A stretch of DNA of 64,000 nucleotides from Arthrobacter russicus (GTDB lineage Bacteria > Actinomycetota > Actinomycetes > Actinomycetales > Micrococcaceae), in contig NZ_JAVDQF010000001.1 in assembly GCF_031454135.1 (NCBI RefSeq), forward strand, positions 62,001-126,000, in the 5' to 3' direction. The translations under genes and the position numbers were made by a program. Numbering within the stretch: the first letter of the stretch is position 1; every line of letters begins with the position of its first letter. Below are positions 1 to 7,943 of the stretch, piece by piece. The notes below the pieces were generated by a model. That model saw only the letters and a program-made list of their open reading frames with translations. It was not told the origin of the DNA and did not search any database.

Positions 1-2295
1 GCCCAGCGGCTCAGCGACGTGCTGCCGGCCGGGGCGGAGATTCGCGGGACCTCGGCCGCCCCGGGAGTGTGGACGATCACCCCGGCGGCGGATGGCGGCA
101 CGTCGGCGGTTTGGCAGCGCGACGGTCGGTACGGACCGGAGGCCTCCTCGATGACCACGGAGACCGCAGTCTGGCTATCGGTGTATTATCCGCCATCCGT
201 CTTCCCCGATGGGCAGTTGCCGCCCGCAAATACCGTGGCGCTCGAGGTCAAGGACAACAGCGGGAACTGGCGGGCCCAGACACCGGGGAACACCCAGGTT
301 CCGGAGCTCGGACAGGGATCCAGCAAGAAGATTTCGCTCGACAAAACCATCATGGGGGAATCTGAAACGTCGACGGTCGGAAACGGGATCTGGCAGAGCA
401 GTTATCAGGTCCGGGCCTCTTATCAGAACAGTCTGGACGCCGAAAAGCTTGATCGTTTGGTGGTGACTGATCAATACGCGGGCAACGAAGAGTTCTTCGA
501 CCATATGGAAAATTACCGAATGGCCGTCCGTTTCAATGCGGTTCTGCAGGCGGACGCGTTGCCCTTCAGCTATGAATACACGACGAACGTTCGCACTTCA
601 TGGCAGAGCTTCGATACCAGCGGATTGGACACCGGAACCGACTTCCTCCTGACCACCCAGGTCGAGGGTTCGCAGAACTTTCAGAACGCGGACGGGTACA
701 GCCAGGTCCTCAATCTCCCAGCAGGCGAGCGGATCACCGGATGGCGCGTCACGGTCGGTCCCGGAGGGGCCATGATCTCCGGCGGATCACAGGTGACGGT
801 GACTCCCGGATTCATCGCAAGTTACCCGTCGCTGAAAGATGGAAGCGCTGCGCCCAGCACGCCCATCTCGAACCAGGCCGTGGCCGATGGAGTTCTGTCC
901 AGCGGGGCCGTCATGAACCAGGCTTCGGATGAAGCGAAGGTCAAGGTCGTCGACGTGGTTCCGATCATTACCGTGATCACCGCGCCGAGTGCGATCGAGG
1001 TGGGTGGCACTGCGGTCTACCAGGCGAAAATCGCCAACCTCGATCCAGCTGGACGTTCGTACCAGGATTCAGTGATGCGGGTGGTACTCCCGGCCGGGGT
1101 CTTCTATGATCCTGAGGTCGGGGTCAGTGCGGTCTATGAAAAAACTCCGACAAGCGGCATCCAGGTTCCGTTGGAAGGCCAGGGCCTGAGCGTGCGCACG
1201 GAAAGCATTCGGGTAGCTGGTGTGGAGCGCCAGGTCGTGGTTTTCGATTTCAAGCAACTCGAATCGGTGCGTTCCTGGGATTCGGCCAAGGACCGCCGGG
1301 AGCCCGCGGACATGTTCGACTACAATCTTCCGGTCCGGGTTCTGCCGCAGGCCTATGATCCCAACGTCTCCCGGGTCACCGCAGAGTCTTGGGCGTACAC
1401 CACCGACCAGCCCTATTCGGGGATTGAAATGTGGTTTGCAAGCGGCTATTTCGACCAGGACGTCCATGGATTCAGCACTGTCCTGGAACGCATCGCCAAG
1501 TCCACCGGGACCTCGCGGGTTTTGACCGCAGGTGGGCTTTTGGTAGGCAAGATGGTCCGCGATGCGGACAAGACTGATTGGTCGTTGAGTGACACGGTGG
1601 AGTCGCCGGGCCGGGCCGATTGGCAGATCTATGTCACCAACACCCTGCCTGATCCGCTGACCGACGTGGTGCTCTTCGACCGGCTGCCGGCTCCGGGCGA
1701 CGGGAGGGGGTCTGACTTCCAAGTGACCTTCTCCGGTCCCGCCGTGGCGAATATTCCAGGGGTGAAAATCGAGTACTCTACGGATGCGACGGCGGCGGAC
1801 AACGGCAGCTGGAGGGAAAGCCCTGAAGCGGCCACCGCTATGCGGCTCAGTTTGCCGGCGATCGCAGCTGGGGAGTCAGTGACCGTCGTGGCTCCGACCA
1901 CAGTGCCAGAAGGGGTTCGACGCCAAGCCGCGGCGATCAATGACGTGAAGGCCAGTGGTCTGTACCAGGGGCTGAAGCGTGATTTCGTCTCGAATCAGGC
2001 GAAGATCCTGGTGGATTCGGACGATCCGGTCACGCCGCCGACCGTGGAGCCACCGATCACGCCGCCGACCGTGGAGCCACCGATCACGCCGCCGACCGTG
2101 GAGCCACCGATCACGCCGCCGACCGTGGATCCGGGGGGCGGGACGTCCGAAAATCCATCGCCATCGGAATCCGCAGTGGCAGGCGAATTGCCGACGACCG
2201 GCAGTGCCGCCACCGGCATGGCGGTCATGGGCGGGATCTTGCTGCTGCTCGGCCTGGCCACGCTGCTGCTGAAACGTCGTGGGGGACACTGCTGA
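1..2295 (+). CDS. LPXTG-anchored surface protein, 5'-truncated
   Basis: C-terminal part of a large cell-wall-anchored protein; the frame is already open at base 1, so the true start lies upstream. The C-terminus has the full sortase signal: LPTTG encoded from 2188, a hydrophobic helix, then a KRRGG-type positive tail. Before it lies a proline-rich stalk of PPTVEPPIT repeats (2031-2129). The ectodomain looks like DUF11/isopeptide-type beta-sandwich modules, for example 'VTNTLPDPLTDVVLFDRLP', typical of adhesin-like stalks, but I recognise no binding domain. It is followed by its own terminator. Function (adhesion or surface structure) is inferred from architecture only. The final residue is Cys, which is unusual for a sorting tail. 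Confidence 0.85.
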   Translation, partial: AQRLSDVLPAGAEIRGTSAAPGVWTITPAADGGTSAVWQRDGRYGPEASSMTTETAVWLSVYYPPSVFPDGQLPPANTVALEVKDNSGNWRAQTPGNTQVPELGQGSSKKISLDKTIMGESETSTVGNGIWQSSYQVRASYQNSLDAEKLDRLVVTDQYAGNEEFFDHMENYRMAVRFNAVLQADALPFSYEYTTNVRTSWQSFDTSGLDTGTDFLLTTQVEGSQNFQNADGYSQVLNLPAGERITGWRVTVGPGGAMISGGSQVTVTPGFIASYPSLKDGSAAPSTPISNQAVADGVLSSGAVMNQASDEAKVKVVDVVPIITVITAPSAIEVGGTAVYQAKIANLDPAGRSYQDSVMRVVLPAGVFYDPEVGVSAVYEKTPTSGIQVPLEGQGLSVRTESIRVAGVERQVVVFDFKQLESVRSWDSAKDRREPADMFDYNLPVRVLPQAYDPNVSRVTAESWAYTTDQPYSGIEMWFASGYFDQDVHGFSTVLERIAKSTGTSRVLTAGGLLVGKMVRDADKTDWSLSDTVESPGRADWQIYVTNTLPDPLTDVVLFDRLPAPGDGRGSDFQVTFSGPAVANIPGVKIEYSTDATAADNGSWRESPEAATAMRLSLPAIAAGESVTVVAPTTVPEGVRRQAAAINDVKASGLYQGLKRDFVSNQAKILVDSDDPVTPPTVEPPITPPTVEPPITPPTVEPPITPPTVDPGGGTSENPSPSESAVAGELPTTGSAATGMAVMGGILLLLGLATLLLKRRGGHC
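2031..2129 (+). repeat. 27-bp tandem repeat encoding a PPTVEPPIT stalk
   Basis: Three identical 27-bp units (2031-2057, 2058-2084, 2085-2111) plus an 18-bp partial fourth unit. Each encodes nine residues of a proline-rich wall-spanning stalk. Identity at the DNA level suggests recent expansion or homogenisation. Confidence 0.95.
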
Positions 2296-2349
2296 GCGGC
2301 TCTCGGACGACTCACTGATCCACTAACGATTGGCATCGAATCCGAAGCG

Positions 2350-2410
2350 ACCGGAGGGAGTGGCTGGAGTGCGCTCGAACTGCGACCCAGCCACTCCGTC
2401 CGGTATTTTG
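2350..2410 (+). terminator. Rho-independent terminator of the LPXTG gene
   Basis: Inverted repeat of 18 bp with one mismatch (arms 2350-2367 and 2387-2404), 19-nt loop, followed by ATTTTG. It sits 55 bp after the stop codon. Confidence 0.8.
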
Positions 2411-2494
2411 CCGAGCCGGGTTCCGGCCGCTGCGGGGAATTTGGCGCGATTGTTGTGAGCACTGGGCGAAGACCCGATTCTTTCTGCGCCGAAA

Positions 2495-2520
2495 GACCGC
2501 AGGCGGATCAAATTGCGGTC
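2495..2520. promoter_or_regulatory. inverted repeat upstream of the ROK gene
   Basis: GACCGCA (2495-2501) and TGCGGTC (2514-2520) form a perfect 7-bp inverted repeat with a 12-bp spacer, ending 22 bp before the ROK start. It could be an autoregulatory operator; no direct evidence. Confidence 0.35.
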
Positions 2521-2542
2521 GGGCGCCCGGGAAGGAATTTGA

Positions 2543-3700
2543 ATGATAAGGAACGGAGAACCTCTGCTCGGGTCAAAGCCCTCGCCGTCGGCATCGTTGC
2601 GGGTGATTGAGGCTCTGCGGAAACTCGGACCTTTGACGCGCCGCGAGTTGGGCGAGCAGACCGGATATTCCAGGGCCACGGTCTCCCAGGTGACGAATCA
2701 ACTGATCGATTCGGGAACTTTGGATGAGTTGGGCGAGTGGGAACCGGCGGACGGGCCCCGGGCCCGGGGTCGACCGTCGGCGAAAGTCCGGTTGAATCCA
2801 CTCAGAGCCACCCAAGCAGGTTTGGAAATTGCTTGCAACCGGATGGCATTTGCATTGTGCGACAACGCCGGTCTGTTGATTCTTAGCGGCAGCGAGCCGA
2901 TTTCGCGGAAAATTGGGCTGCCCGAGCAAGCCAACCGGCTCACCGCGATGGTGCAAAGGCGGGCGGCCGAGGCCGGAATCGATTTAGCCAAGTTGGACCG
3001 AGTGGTGTTGGGGCTACCGAGATCGCAGTTTCCGGAAATGTCGTCGGCGAGCCAACCAGGTGAAGCTTTCCGCACGACCGAGCCGCTGATCGAGTCGCTC
3101 CGCCAGGTGATTCAGGGGGGCTTCGGTGCGCCGCTGAGCCTCGTCAACAATACGCGGATGCGTGCACTGGCCGAGGCCCAGTATTTTCGGGGCAACGAGT
3201 CCGATCTGTTTTTCTTGGGAGTCGACCACGAGATCATCGGTGCTCTCGTGCTTGGCGGCGTCCTCCAAAACGGGAGCCATGGGCAGGCCGGCGATCTCGG
3301 TCATGTCTCGGTGCGCCTGGATGGTGCGCCATGCAGGTGCGGTAACCGAGGTTGCCTGGAGCAGGTCGCCAGCATGCCGGCTCTGCTGGCTGGCGAGGGA
3401 CTGGCAGATCCGGGTGAACTGGCCGAGGGCATTCTGGCCGGCGGGTACGCGGAGCCGCTGGCCAACGCAATCCGGGGGCTGAGCCAGGCCACGGCAGCGG
3501 TCGTGACCTTTTTCAACCCCGGGACCTTGGTACTGGGCGGCAGCGTCATGCAACTTCCAGGATTTTTCCAGTCGGCAAAGCTGGCGGTGCTCGGCTCGGT
3601 TCCGGGTCGGATCAGCAGCTCATTGCAGGTGGAACCAGCCGCCGGGGATGGCGTATCAGGTGCCATCGGGGCCATGATTCTGGCTTTCCAATCCGGTTGA
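2543..3700 (+). CDS. ROK-family transcriptional regulator
   Basis: 385 aa. The N-terminal ~70 residues form a MarR/NagC-like winged helix (LGEQTGYSRATVSQV), followed by a ROK fold. The ROK zinc signature is intact: C264-R-C266-G-N-R-G-C271-L-E. The sugar-kinase features are lost: the N-terminal phosphate loop (DxGGTK in kinases) reads LEIACNR, the catalytic 'ND' is NN (VNNTR), and the GTGIGGG segment is GVDHEIIGA. It should therefore be a ligand-sensing regulator and not a kinase. The start has a good ribosome site (GGAAGGA, 2530-2536). It points toward the FGE gene and lies beside the sulfatase pair, so it may regulate them; that link is inferred from position. Confidence 0.85.
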   Translation: MIRNGEPLLGSKPSPSASLRVIEALRKLGPLTRRELGEQTGYSRATVSQVTNQLIDSGTLDELGEWEPADGPRARGRPSAKVRLNPLRATQAGLEIACNRMAFALCDNAGLLILSGSEPISRKIGLPEQANRLTAMVQRRAAEAGIDLAKLDRVVLGLPRSQFPEMSSASQPGEAFRTTEPLIESLRQVIQGGFGAPLSLVNNTRMRALAEAQYFRGNESDLFFLGVDHEIIGALVLGGVLQNGSHGQAGDLGHVSVRLDGAPCRCGNRGCLEQVASMPALLAGEGLADPGELAEGILAGGYAEPLANAIRGLSQATAAVVTFFNPGTLVLGGSVMQLPGFFQSAKLAVLGSVPGRISSSLQVEPAAGDGVSGAIGAMILAFQSG

Positions 3701-3745
3701 CCGGGCTGTCGCGACCGATTTGCCGACCGGGTCACGACAGCCCGG
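3701..3745. terminator. bidirectional terminator between ROK and FGE genes
   Basis: Perfect 11-bp inverted repeat (3701-3711 and 3735-3745) with a weaker inner stem, filling the 54-bp gap between two convergent genes. There is no long T-run. Confidence 0.6.
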
Positions 3746-3754
3746 CGCCGAAAG

Positions 3755-4705
3755 TCAGGCCTGGCCGGCCACGGTGCGGAAACCCAGGTTCCCGCTGGCC
3801 GAATCGGGCGTATTCGAGCTGCGCGCGGCCACCCGGTAGCGGTTGCAATAGGAAGCATGGCAGAGATAGCTGCCACCCCGCATCACCCGGGCGATTCCGC
3901 TTTCCGGACCGACCGGATTGCGGTCCGGACTTTGCGCGTAATAATCCGCCGAGAACCAGTCGGCGCACCATTCCCAGACATTTCCGGCCATGTTCCGAAG
4001 CCCGAGGCCGTTGGCCGGGAAACTGTGCGCCGGTGCGGTCCCCAGGTAGCCGTCCTCGAGCGTATTGCCGGAAGGAAAAGTCCCTTGCCAAATATTGCTG
4101 TGCGGCTTGCCGCCGGGGCAGAGCTCGTCCCCCCAAGGGTAGCGCGCCCCGGCGAGGCCGCCGCGGGCGGCGAATTCCCACTCGGCTTCGGTGGGCAAGC
4201 GGCGGCCGGCCCATCGGCAGTAGGCCATGGCGTCATGCCAGCTGACCTGGACCACTGGGTGGTCCGGAATGCTTCGCCAATCCGAGCGGCTGCCGGCCGG
4301 ATGGCGCCAGTCGGCCCCGCGTACGGTCAGCCACCAGGGGGCGCCGCCGACGGCGTGGAGAAGTTCTTCCGGGCCGCCGTCGAAGAGCAGATGGAACACC
4401 GCAGAGTAGCCGAAGCGTTCCGATTCGGTCCGGTATCCGGTTGCGCCGGCGAAGGCGGCGAATTGCGAGTTCGTCACAGCGTGCAGATCGATCGCGAACG
4501 GATCCAGACTGACCTGGTGCACCGGCAGCTCGCCGTCCGCCGGGTAGCCTTCGGCGAAGGCGTCGCCCATGGCGAAACTGCCGCCGGGCACCTCCGCCGT
4601 CGGATGCCCGGCCAGTTCTGGCGCAGCGGCCGTCATCCCGTCCGGTTCCGGGACAACCCGAGGGTCGAGGGGGTGGTTCGGGGAATCCGGGGTGCAGCAG
4701 CCCAT
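3755..4705 (-). CDS. formylglycine-generating enzyme (sulfatase-modifying factor)
   Basis: 316 aa FGE/SUMF1-family protein. It oxidises the cysteine of the sulfatase C-x-P-x-R motif to C-alpha-formylglycine. The family core is visible: PGGSFAMG near residue 41, VSWHDAMAYCRWAGRRLPTEAEWE mid-protein, and the C-terminal RGGSYLCHASYC segment with both active-site cysteines (C282, C287), followed by NTPDSASGNLGFR. In characterised aerobic FGEs this Cys pair binds copper, so an active enzyme is expected. The start has GAAAGG a few bases upstream. An in-frame ATG at residue 24 is an alternative start. It is divergent from the sulfatase at 4834, its obvious substrate. Confidence 0.93.
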   Translation of the reverse strand: MGCCTPDSPNHPLDPRVVPEPDGMTAAAPELAGHPTAEVPGGSFAMGDAFAEGYPADGELPVHQVSLDPFAIDLHAVTNSQFAAFAGATGYRTESERFGYSAVFHLLFDGGPEELLHAVGGAPWWLTVRGADWRHPAGSRSDWRSIPDHPVVQVSWHDAMAYCRWAGRRLPTEAEWEFAARGGLAGARYPWGDELCPGGKPHSNIWQGTFPSGNTLEDGYLGTAPAHSFPANGLGLRNMAGNVWEWCADWFSADYYAQSPDRNPVGPESGIARVMRGGSYLCHASYCNRYRVAARSSNTPDSASGNLGFRTVAGQA

Positions 4706-4728
4706 GATGCCTTTCGAGGGACGAGTGT

Positions 4729-4743
4729 TGTCATAATATGACA
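4729..4743. promoter_or_regulatory. 15-bp perfect palindrome, candidate operator
   Basis: TGTCATAATATGACA: two 7-bp arms around a single A, midway between the divergent FGE (start 4705) and sulfatase (start 4834) genes. The position fits an operator controlling both. Confidence 0.55.
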
Positions 4744-4833
4744 GAGTCTGATTGAGATATTCGATTTTGCATCATGAAATGTCGCGAGGCGGTGGCCGGA
4801 CGGCAATCCACGGAAAGTCTGGGAGCGCAATCG

Positions 4834-6312
4834 ATGAATGGACGCAAATCTCCGAATGTACTCCTGATCTGTGTGGACCAATGGCGCGGTGACTGCCTGT
4901 CCAGCCAAGGGCATCCGGTGGTGAAAACGCCGTACCTGGATTTGTTGGCCCGGGACGGGGTGAACTTCGATGCCGCATATTCGGCGACGCCCACTTGCGT
5001 GCCGGCCCGGGTGGCCCTGATGACCGGGCAGTCGCAAGAACGGCATGGCCGGGTGGGCTACCAGGATCTGGTGCCGTTCCAGGAAGCGCACCCGGTCCCG
5101 ACGCTTGCCGGGTCGTTCCGCGATGCCGGGTATCAAACCCAATGCGTGGGTAAAATGCACGTCTACCCGGAGCGCGCCAGATTGGGTTTCGACGACATCC
5201 GGTTGCACGACGGGTTCCTGCACGCTGCGCGACGCCGTGCCGAACGGGATTTGGCATCGATCGACGACTATCTGCCCTGGCTGCGGAAACAGCCCGGGAT
5301 GACGGCGACCGAGGACTACACCGACAATGGGCTCAACTGCAACAGCTACACCGCCCGGCCCTGGGACAAACCGGAGTCGACGCATCCGAGCAACTGGGTG
5401 GTCACCGAGGCGATCGACTGGCTCCACCGGCGTGACACCACGGCGCCATTCTTCCTGTATCTTTCCTTCCATCGCCCGCATCCGCCGTTCGATCCGCCGC
5501 AATGGGCGTTCGAGCAGTATCTCGACGCGCCCGTGGCGGATCTGCCGATGGGGGACTGGCTCGATGACTATGCCGAGTTCCGGGCCGACGGCGACGCCGA
5601 TGCGGTAGTCGGTGCCGCAGACCCGGAGAGCCACCGCCGCGCGGTCGCCGGCTACTACGGGCATATGAGCCATATCGACGGCCAGATCGAACGGTTCCTC
5701 GCCGCGCTGGAGAATTTCCAGCTGCGCGAAGAGACCATCGTGGTCTTCACCTCGGATCACGGCGACATGATGGGCGACCACGGGATGTACCGCAAAGGCC
5801 AGCCCTATCAGGGCTCGGCGCGGATCCCGCTGATCATCTCGGTGCCAGGCGCGACTACTGGGCTGCGCCGGCACGTCGCAGACGTCGTGGAATTGCGAGA
5901 CCTGATGCCGACGCTGCTGGATGCGGCCGGAATCCCAGTGCCGGATTCGGTGGACGGAAAGTCCCTGTTGCCGATCGTCCTGGACCCCGTTGCGGGACCG
6001 GTGCGCGAGTATCTGCACGGCGAGCACGTCCTGCTCGGCCAGTCATTGCAATGGCTCACCGATGGGCGACGCAAGTTCGTCTGGCTGTCCGGCAGCGGCC
6101 GCGAGCAGTTCTTCGATCTGGAGCAGGACCCGCAGGAGCTGAGCAATCTGGCCGCGGATCCGGATCGCGCGGAAGAAGTCGGCCAGTGGCGGGATCGGCT
6201 GATCGAAGCACTCGAGGGCCGTGAAGAGGAATTCGTCGCGGACGGCGGATTGCTGGCCGGCCGGCTGGTTCACCCGACCGCAGCACGGATCCGGGGGCTT
6301 GCCCGAAGCTGA
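4834..6312 (+). CDS. cysteine-type sulfatase
   Basis: 492 aa sulfatase of the alkaline-phosphatase superfamily, hydrolysing a sulfate (possibly phosphonate) ester. The formylglycine site is C55-V-P-A-R59, followed by VALMTG. Metal ligands appear in LLICVD near the N-terminus and TSDHGD in the middle. No signal peptide or transmembrane segment is visible, so it is probably cytoplasmic. I chose ATG 4834 because GGGAG (4821-4825) sits 8 nt upstream; an ATG at 4774 in the same frame lacks a ribosome site. The substrate cannot be told from sequence; the fold resembles choline-sulfatase/arylsulfatase-like enzymes. It is divergently paired with its activating enzyme. Confidence 0.9.
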   Translation: MNGRKSPNVLLICVDQWRGDCLSSQGHPVVKTPYLDLLARDGVNFDAAYSATPTCVPARVALMTGQSQERHGRVGYQDLVPFQEAHPVPTLAGSFRDAGYQTQCVGKMHVYPERARLGFDDIRLHDGFLHAARRRAERDLASIDDYLPWLRKQPGMTATEDYTDNGLNCNSYTARPWDKPESTHPSNWVVTEAIDWLHRRDTTAPFFLYLSFHRPHPPFDPPQWAFEQYLDAPVADLPMGDWLDDYAEFRADGDADAVVGAADPESHRRAVAGYYGHMSHIDGQIERFLAALENFQLREETIVVFTSDHGDMMGDHGMYRKGQPYQGSARIPLIISVPGATTGLRRHVADVVELRDLMPTLLDAAGIPVPDSVDGKSLLPIVLDPVAGPVREYLHGEHVLLGQSLQWLTDGRRKFVWLSGSGREQFFDLEQDPQELSNLAADPDRAEEVGQWRDRLIEALEGREEEFVADGGLLAGRLVHPTAARIRGLARS

Positions 6313-6330
6313 ATGCGGTGCCTGAGGAAC

Positions 6331-6368
6331 AAAAGTGCTCCCGGATCATGTGATCCGGGAGCACTTTT
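6331..6368. terminator. perfect 18-bp bidirectional terminator
   Basis: Arms 6331-6348 and 6351-6368 are perfectly complementary across a 2-nt centre, with AAAA and TTTT at the outer ends. It ends transcription of the sulfatase (+) and of the tRNA-Leu (-). Confidence 0.92.
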
Positions 6369-6374
6369 CGATCG

Positions 6375-6457
6375 TGCGCGGAGGGGGACTTGAACCCCCA
6401 CCCCGTTTCCAGGACTAGCACCTCAAGCTAGCGCGTCTGCCATTCCGCCACCCGCGC
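6375..6457 (-). tRNA. tRNA-Leu (anticodon GAG)
   Basis: 83 nt. Acceptor stem GCGCGGG pairs with TCCGCGC (one G-U). Anticodon stem CTAGC/GCTAG encloses loop TTGAGGT, anticodon GAG. A long variable arm (TCCTGGAAACGGGG) marks a class II tRNA. The T-loop GTTCAAG is intact. CCA is not encoded. Confidence 0.93.
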
Positions 6458-6626
6458 AGGTGGACTTTCCCAAGCCTCTTTCCGGATCGAAAACCGGTCT
6501 GAAACTCACAAAAGCAGCGAGAAAAACCATAACACGACTCAGGGCGAAACTCGGAATCGAAGGCCGGCCTGACCGGCGGTAGGCTGGGAACACACCCAAT
6601 GGCGTACAGCGATCGGAGAGTCAGGC

Positions 6627-7943
6627 GTGGCAGAGCTCAGCAGCAACCAGATTGCCTCGGAGGAAGTCATCCGGATTTGCCGGGATTTGATCCGGATCGA
6701 CACCTCGAATTACGGTGACGGCACCGGCCCGGGGGAACGCCAAGCCGCGGAGTACACGGCCGGTCTGATCGAAGAGGTCGGCTTGGCGAGCACGGTATTC
6801 GACTCCGCACCCGGACGGACTTCGGTGCTGACCCGGATGCAGGGCAAAGATTCGACCAAGGGCGCGTTGGTGGTCCACGGGCACCTGGACGTGGTTCCGG
6901 CGCAGAAGGAGGATTGGTCGGTCGATCCTTTCGGCGCCGAAGAGAAAGACGGTTTGATTTGGGGCCGCGGCGCGGTGGACATGAAGGACATGGACGCCAT
7001 GATCCTGACCGTGATGCGTTCCATGGCCCGGGAGGGCAGAGTCCCGGAACGCGACCTGATCTTCGCGTTCTTCGCGGACGAGGAAGCCGGCGGCACTTAT
7101 GGATCGCATTGGGCGGTGCAGAATCGCCCCGAGCTGTTCGAAGGCGCAACCGAAGCCATTTCCGAAGTCGGCGGGTACTCCACCGAAATCGGCGGGCGGC
7201 GCACCTATCTGTTGCAGACCGCGGAAAAGGGACTTTCCTGGTTGCGCTTGGTTGCGCATGGCCGGGCCGGGCACGGTTCGCAGATCAACACCGACAACGC
7301 GGTGACCAGGCTGGCTGCCGCGGTGACCCGGATCGGCCAGTACGAGTGGCCGATCGAGCTGACCAAGACCACGCAACAGTTCCTGGACGGCGTCACCGAG
7401 CTGACCGGGGTCGAATTCGATCCGGACAATCCGGAGCTGATCCTGAAAGAGTTGGGCACGGTCGCCCGCTTCGTGGGCGCGACGCTGCAGAACACCACCA
7501 ATCCGACCGTGCTGCGCAGCGGATACAAGCACAACGTGATTCCGGGCAGCGCGGAAGCGCTGATCGACGCCCGGACGCTCCCGGGACAGCAGGAACAGGT
7601 GCTCGAGATCGTCCGCGAGCTGGCCGGCGAGGGGGTGGACGTGAGCTACTCGCACCGGGACGTCGATCTGGAAGTGCCGTTCTCCGGCAACCTGGTGGAT
7701 TCGATGATCGACGCGTTGCACGCGGAGGATCCCGGTGCCAAGGTGCTGCCGTATACGTTGTCCGGCGGAACCGACAATAAGGCACTGAGCCGTCTGGGCA
7801 TCACCGGCTATGGCTTCGCCCCGTTGCAGCTGCCGAACGATTTGGACTTCGCCGGGATGTTCCACGGCGTCGACGAGCGGGTCCCTGCCGCCTCGCTGCA
7901 CTTCGGCATCCGGGTGCTGGACCGGCTGCTGAGCAACTACTGA
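6627..7943 (+). CDS. M20 family metallopeptidase
   Basis: 438 aa zinc hydrolase of the M20/M28 (ArgE/DapE/carboxypeptidase) group, removing an acyl or amino-acyl group from a peptide-like substrate. Motifs in order: VVHGHLDVVP with H84-G-H86-L-D88, WGRGAVDMKD, and FADEEAGG (metal-ligand and general-base glutamates). The C-terminal GGTDNKALS and the dimerisation lid are present; the length is normal. The start is GTG with GGAG 8 nt upstream; a TAGGCT box at 6581 could be the -10. It is translationally coupled to the acyl-CoA dehydrogenase (1-nt overlap TGATG). Substrate unknown. Confidence 0.88.
   Translation: MAELSSNQIASEEVIRICRDLIRIDTSNYGDGTGPGERQAAEYTAGLIEEVGLASTVFDSAPGRTSVLTRMQGKDSTKGALVVHGHLDVVPAQKEDWSVDPFGAEEKDGLIWGRGAVDMKDMDAMILTVMRSMAREGRVPERDLIFAFFADEEAGGTYGSHWAVQNRPELFEGATEAISEVGGYSTEIGGRRTYLLQTAEKGLSWLRLVAHGRAGHGSQINTDNAVTRLAAAVTRIGQYEWPIELTKTTQQFLDGVTELTGVEFDPDNPELILKELGTVARFVGATLQNTTNPTVLRSGYKHNVIPGSAEALIDARTLPGQQEQVLEIVRELAGEGVDVSYSHRDVDLEVPFSGNLVDSMIDALHAEDPGAKVLPYTLSGGTDNKALSRLGITGYGFAPLQLPNDLDFAGMFHGVDERVPAASLHFGIRVLDRLLSNY

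Noticed and set aside
2031-2129. Regular 27-bp repeats considered as a CRISPR array
   Set aside because: Units are directly abutting with no spacers, stay in frame and encode a proline-rich stalk; no cas genes nearby.
3697-4741. Plus-strand open frames across the FGE gene
   Set aside because: The minus-strand frame carries the complete FGE motif set with both active-site cysteines; the plus-strand frames show no recognisable domain.
4774-4833. Longer N-terminus of the sulfatase (ATG 4774)
   Set aside because: No ribosome site before 4774; GGGAG is correctly spaced before ATG 4834, and the family fold begins right after 4834.
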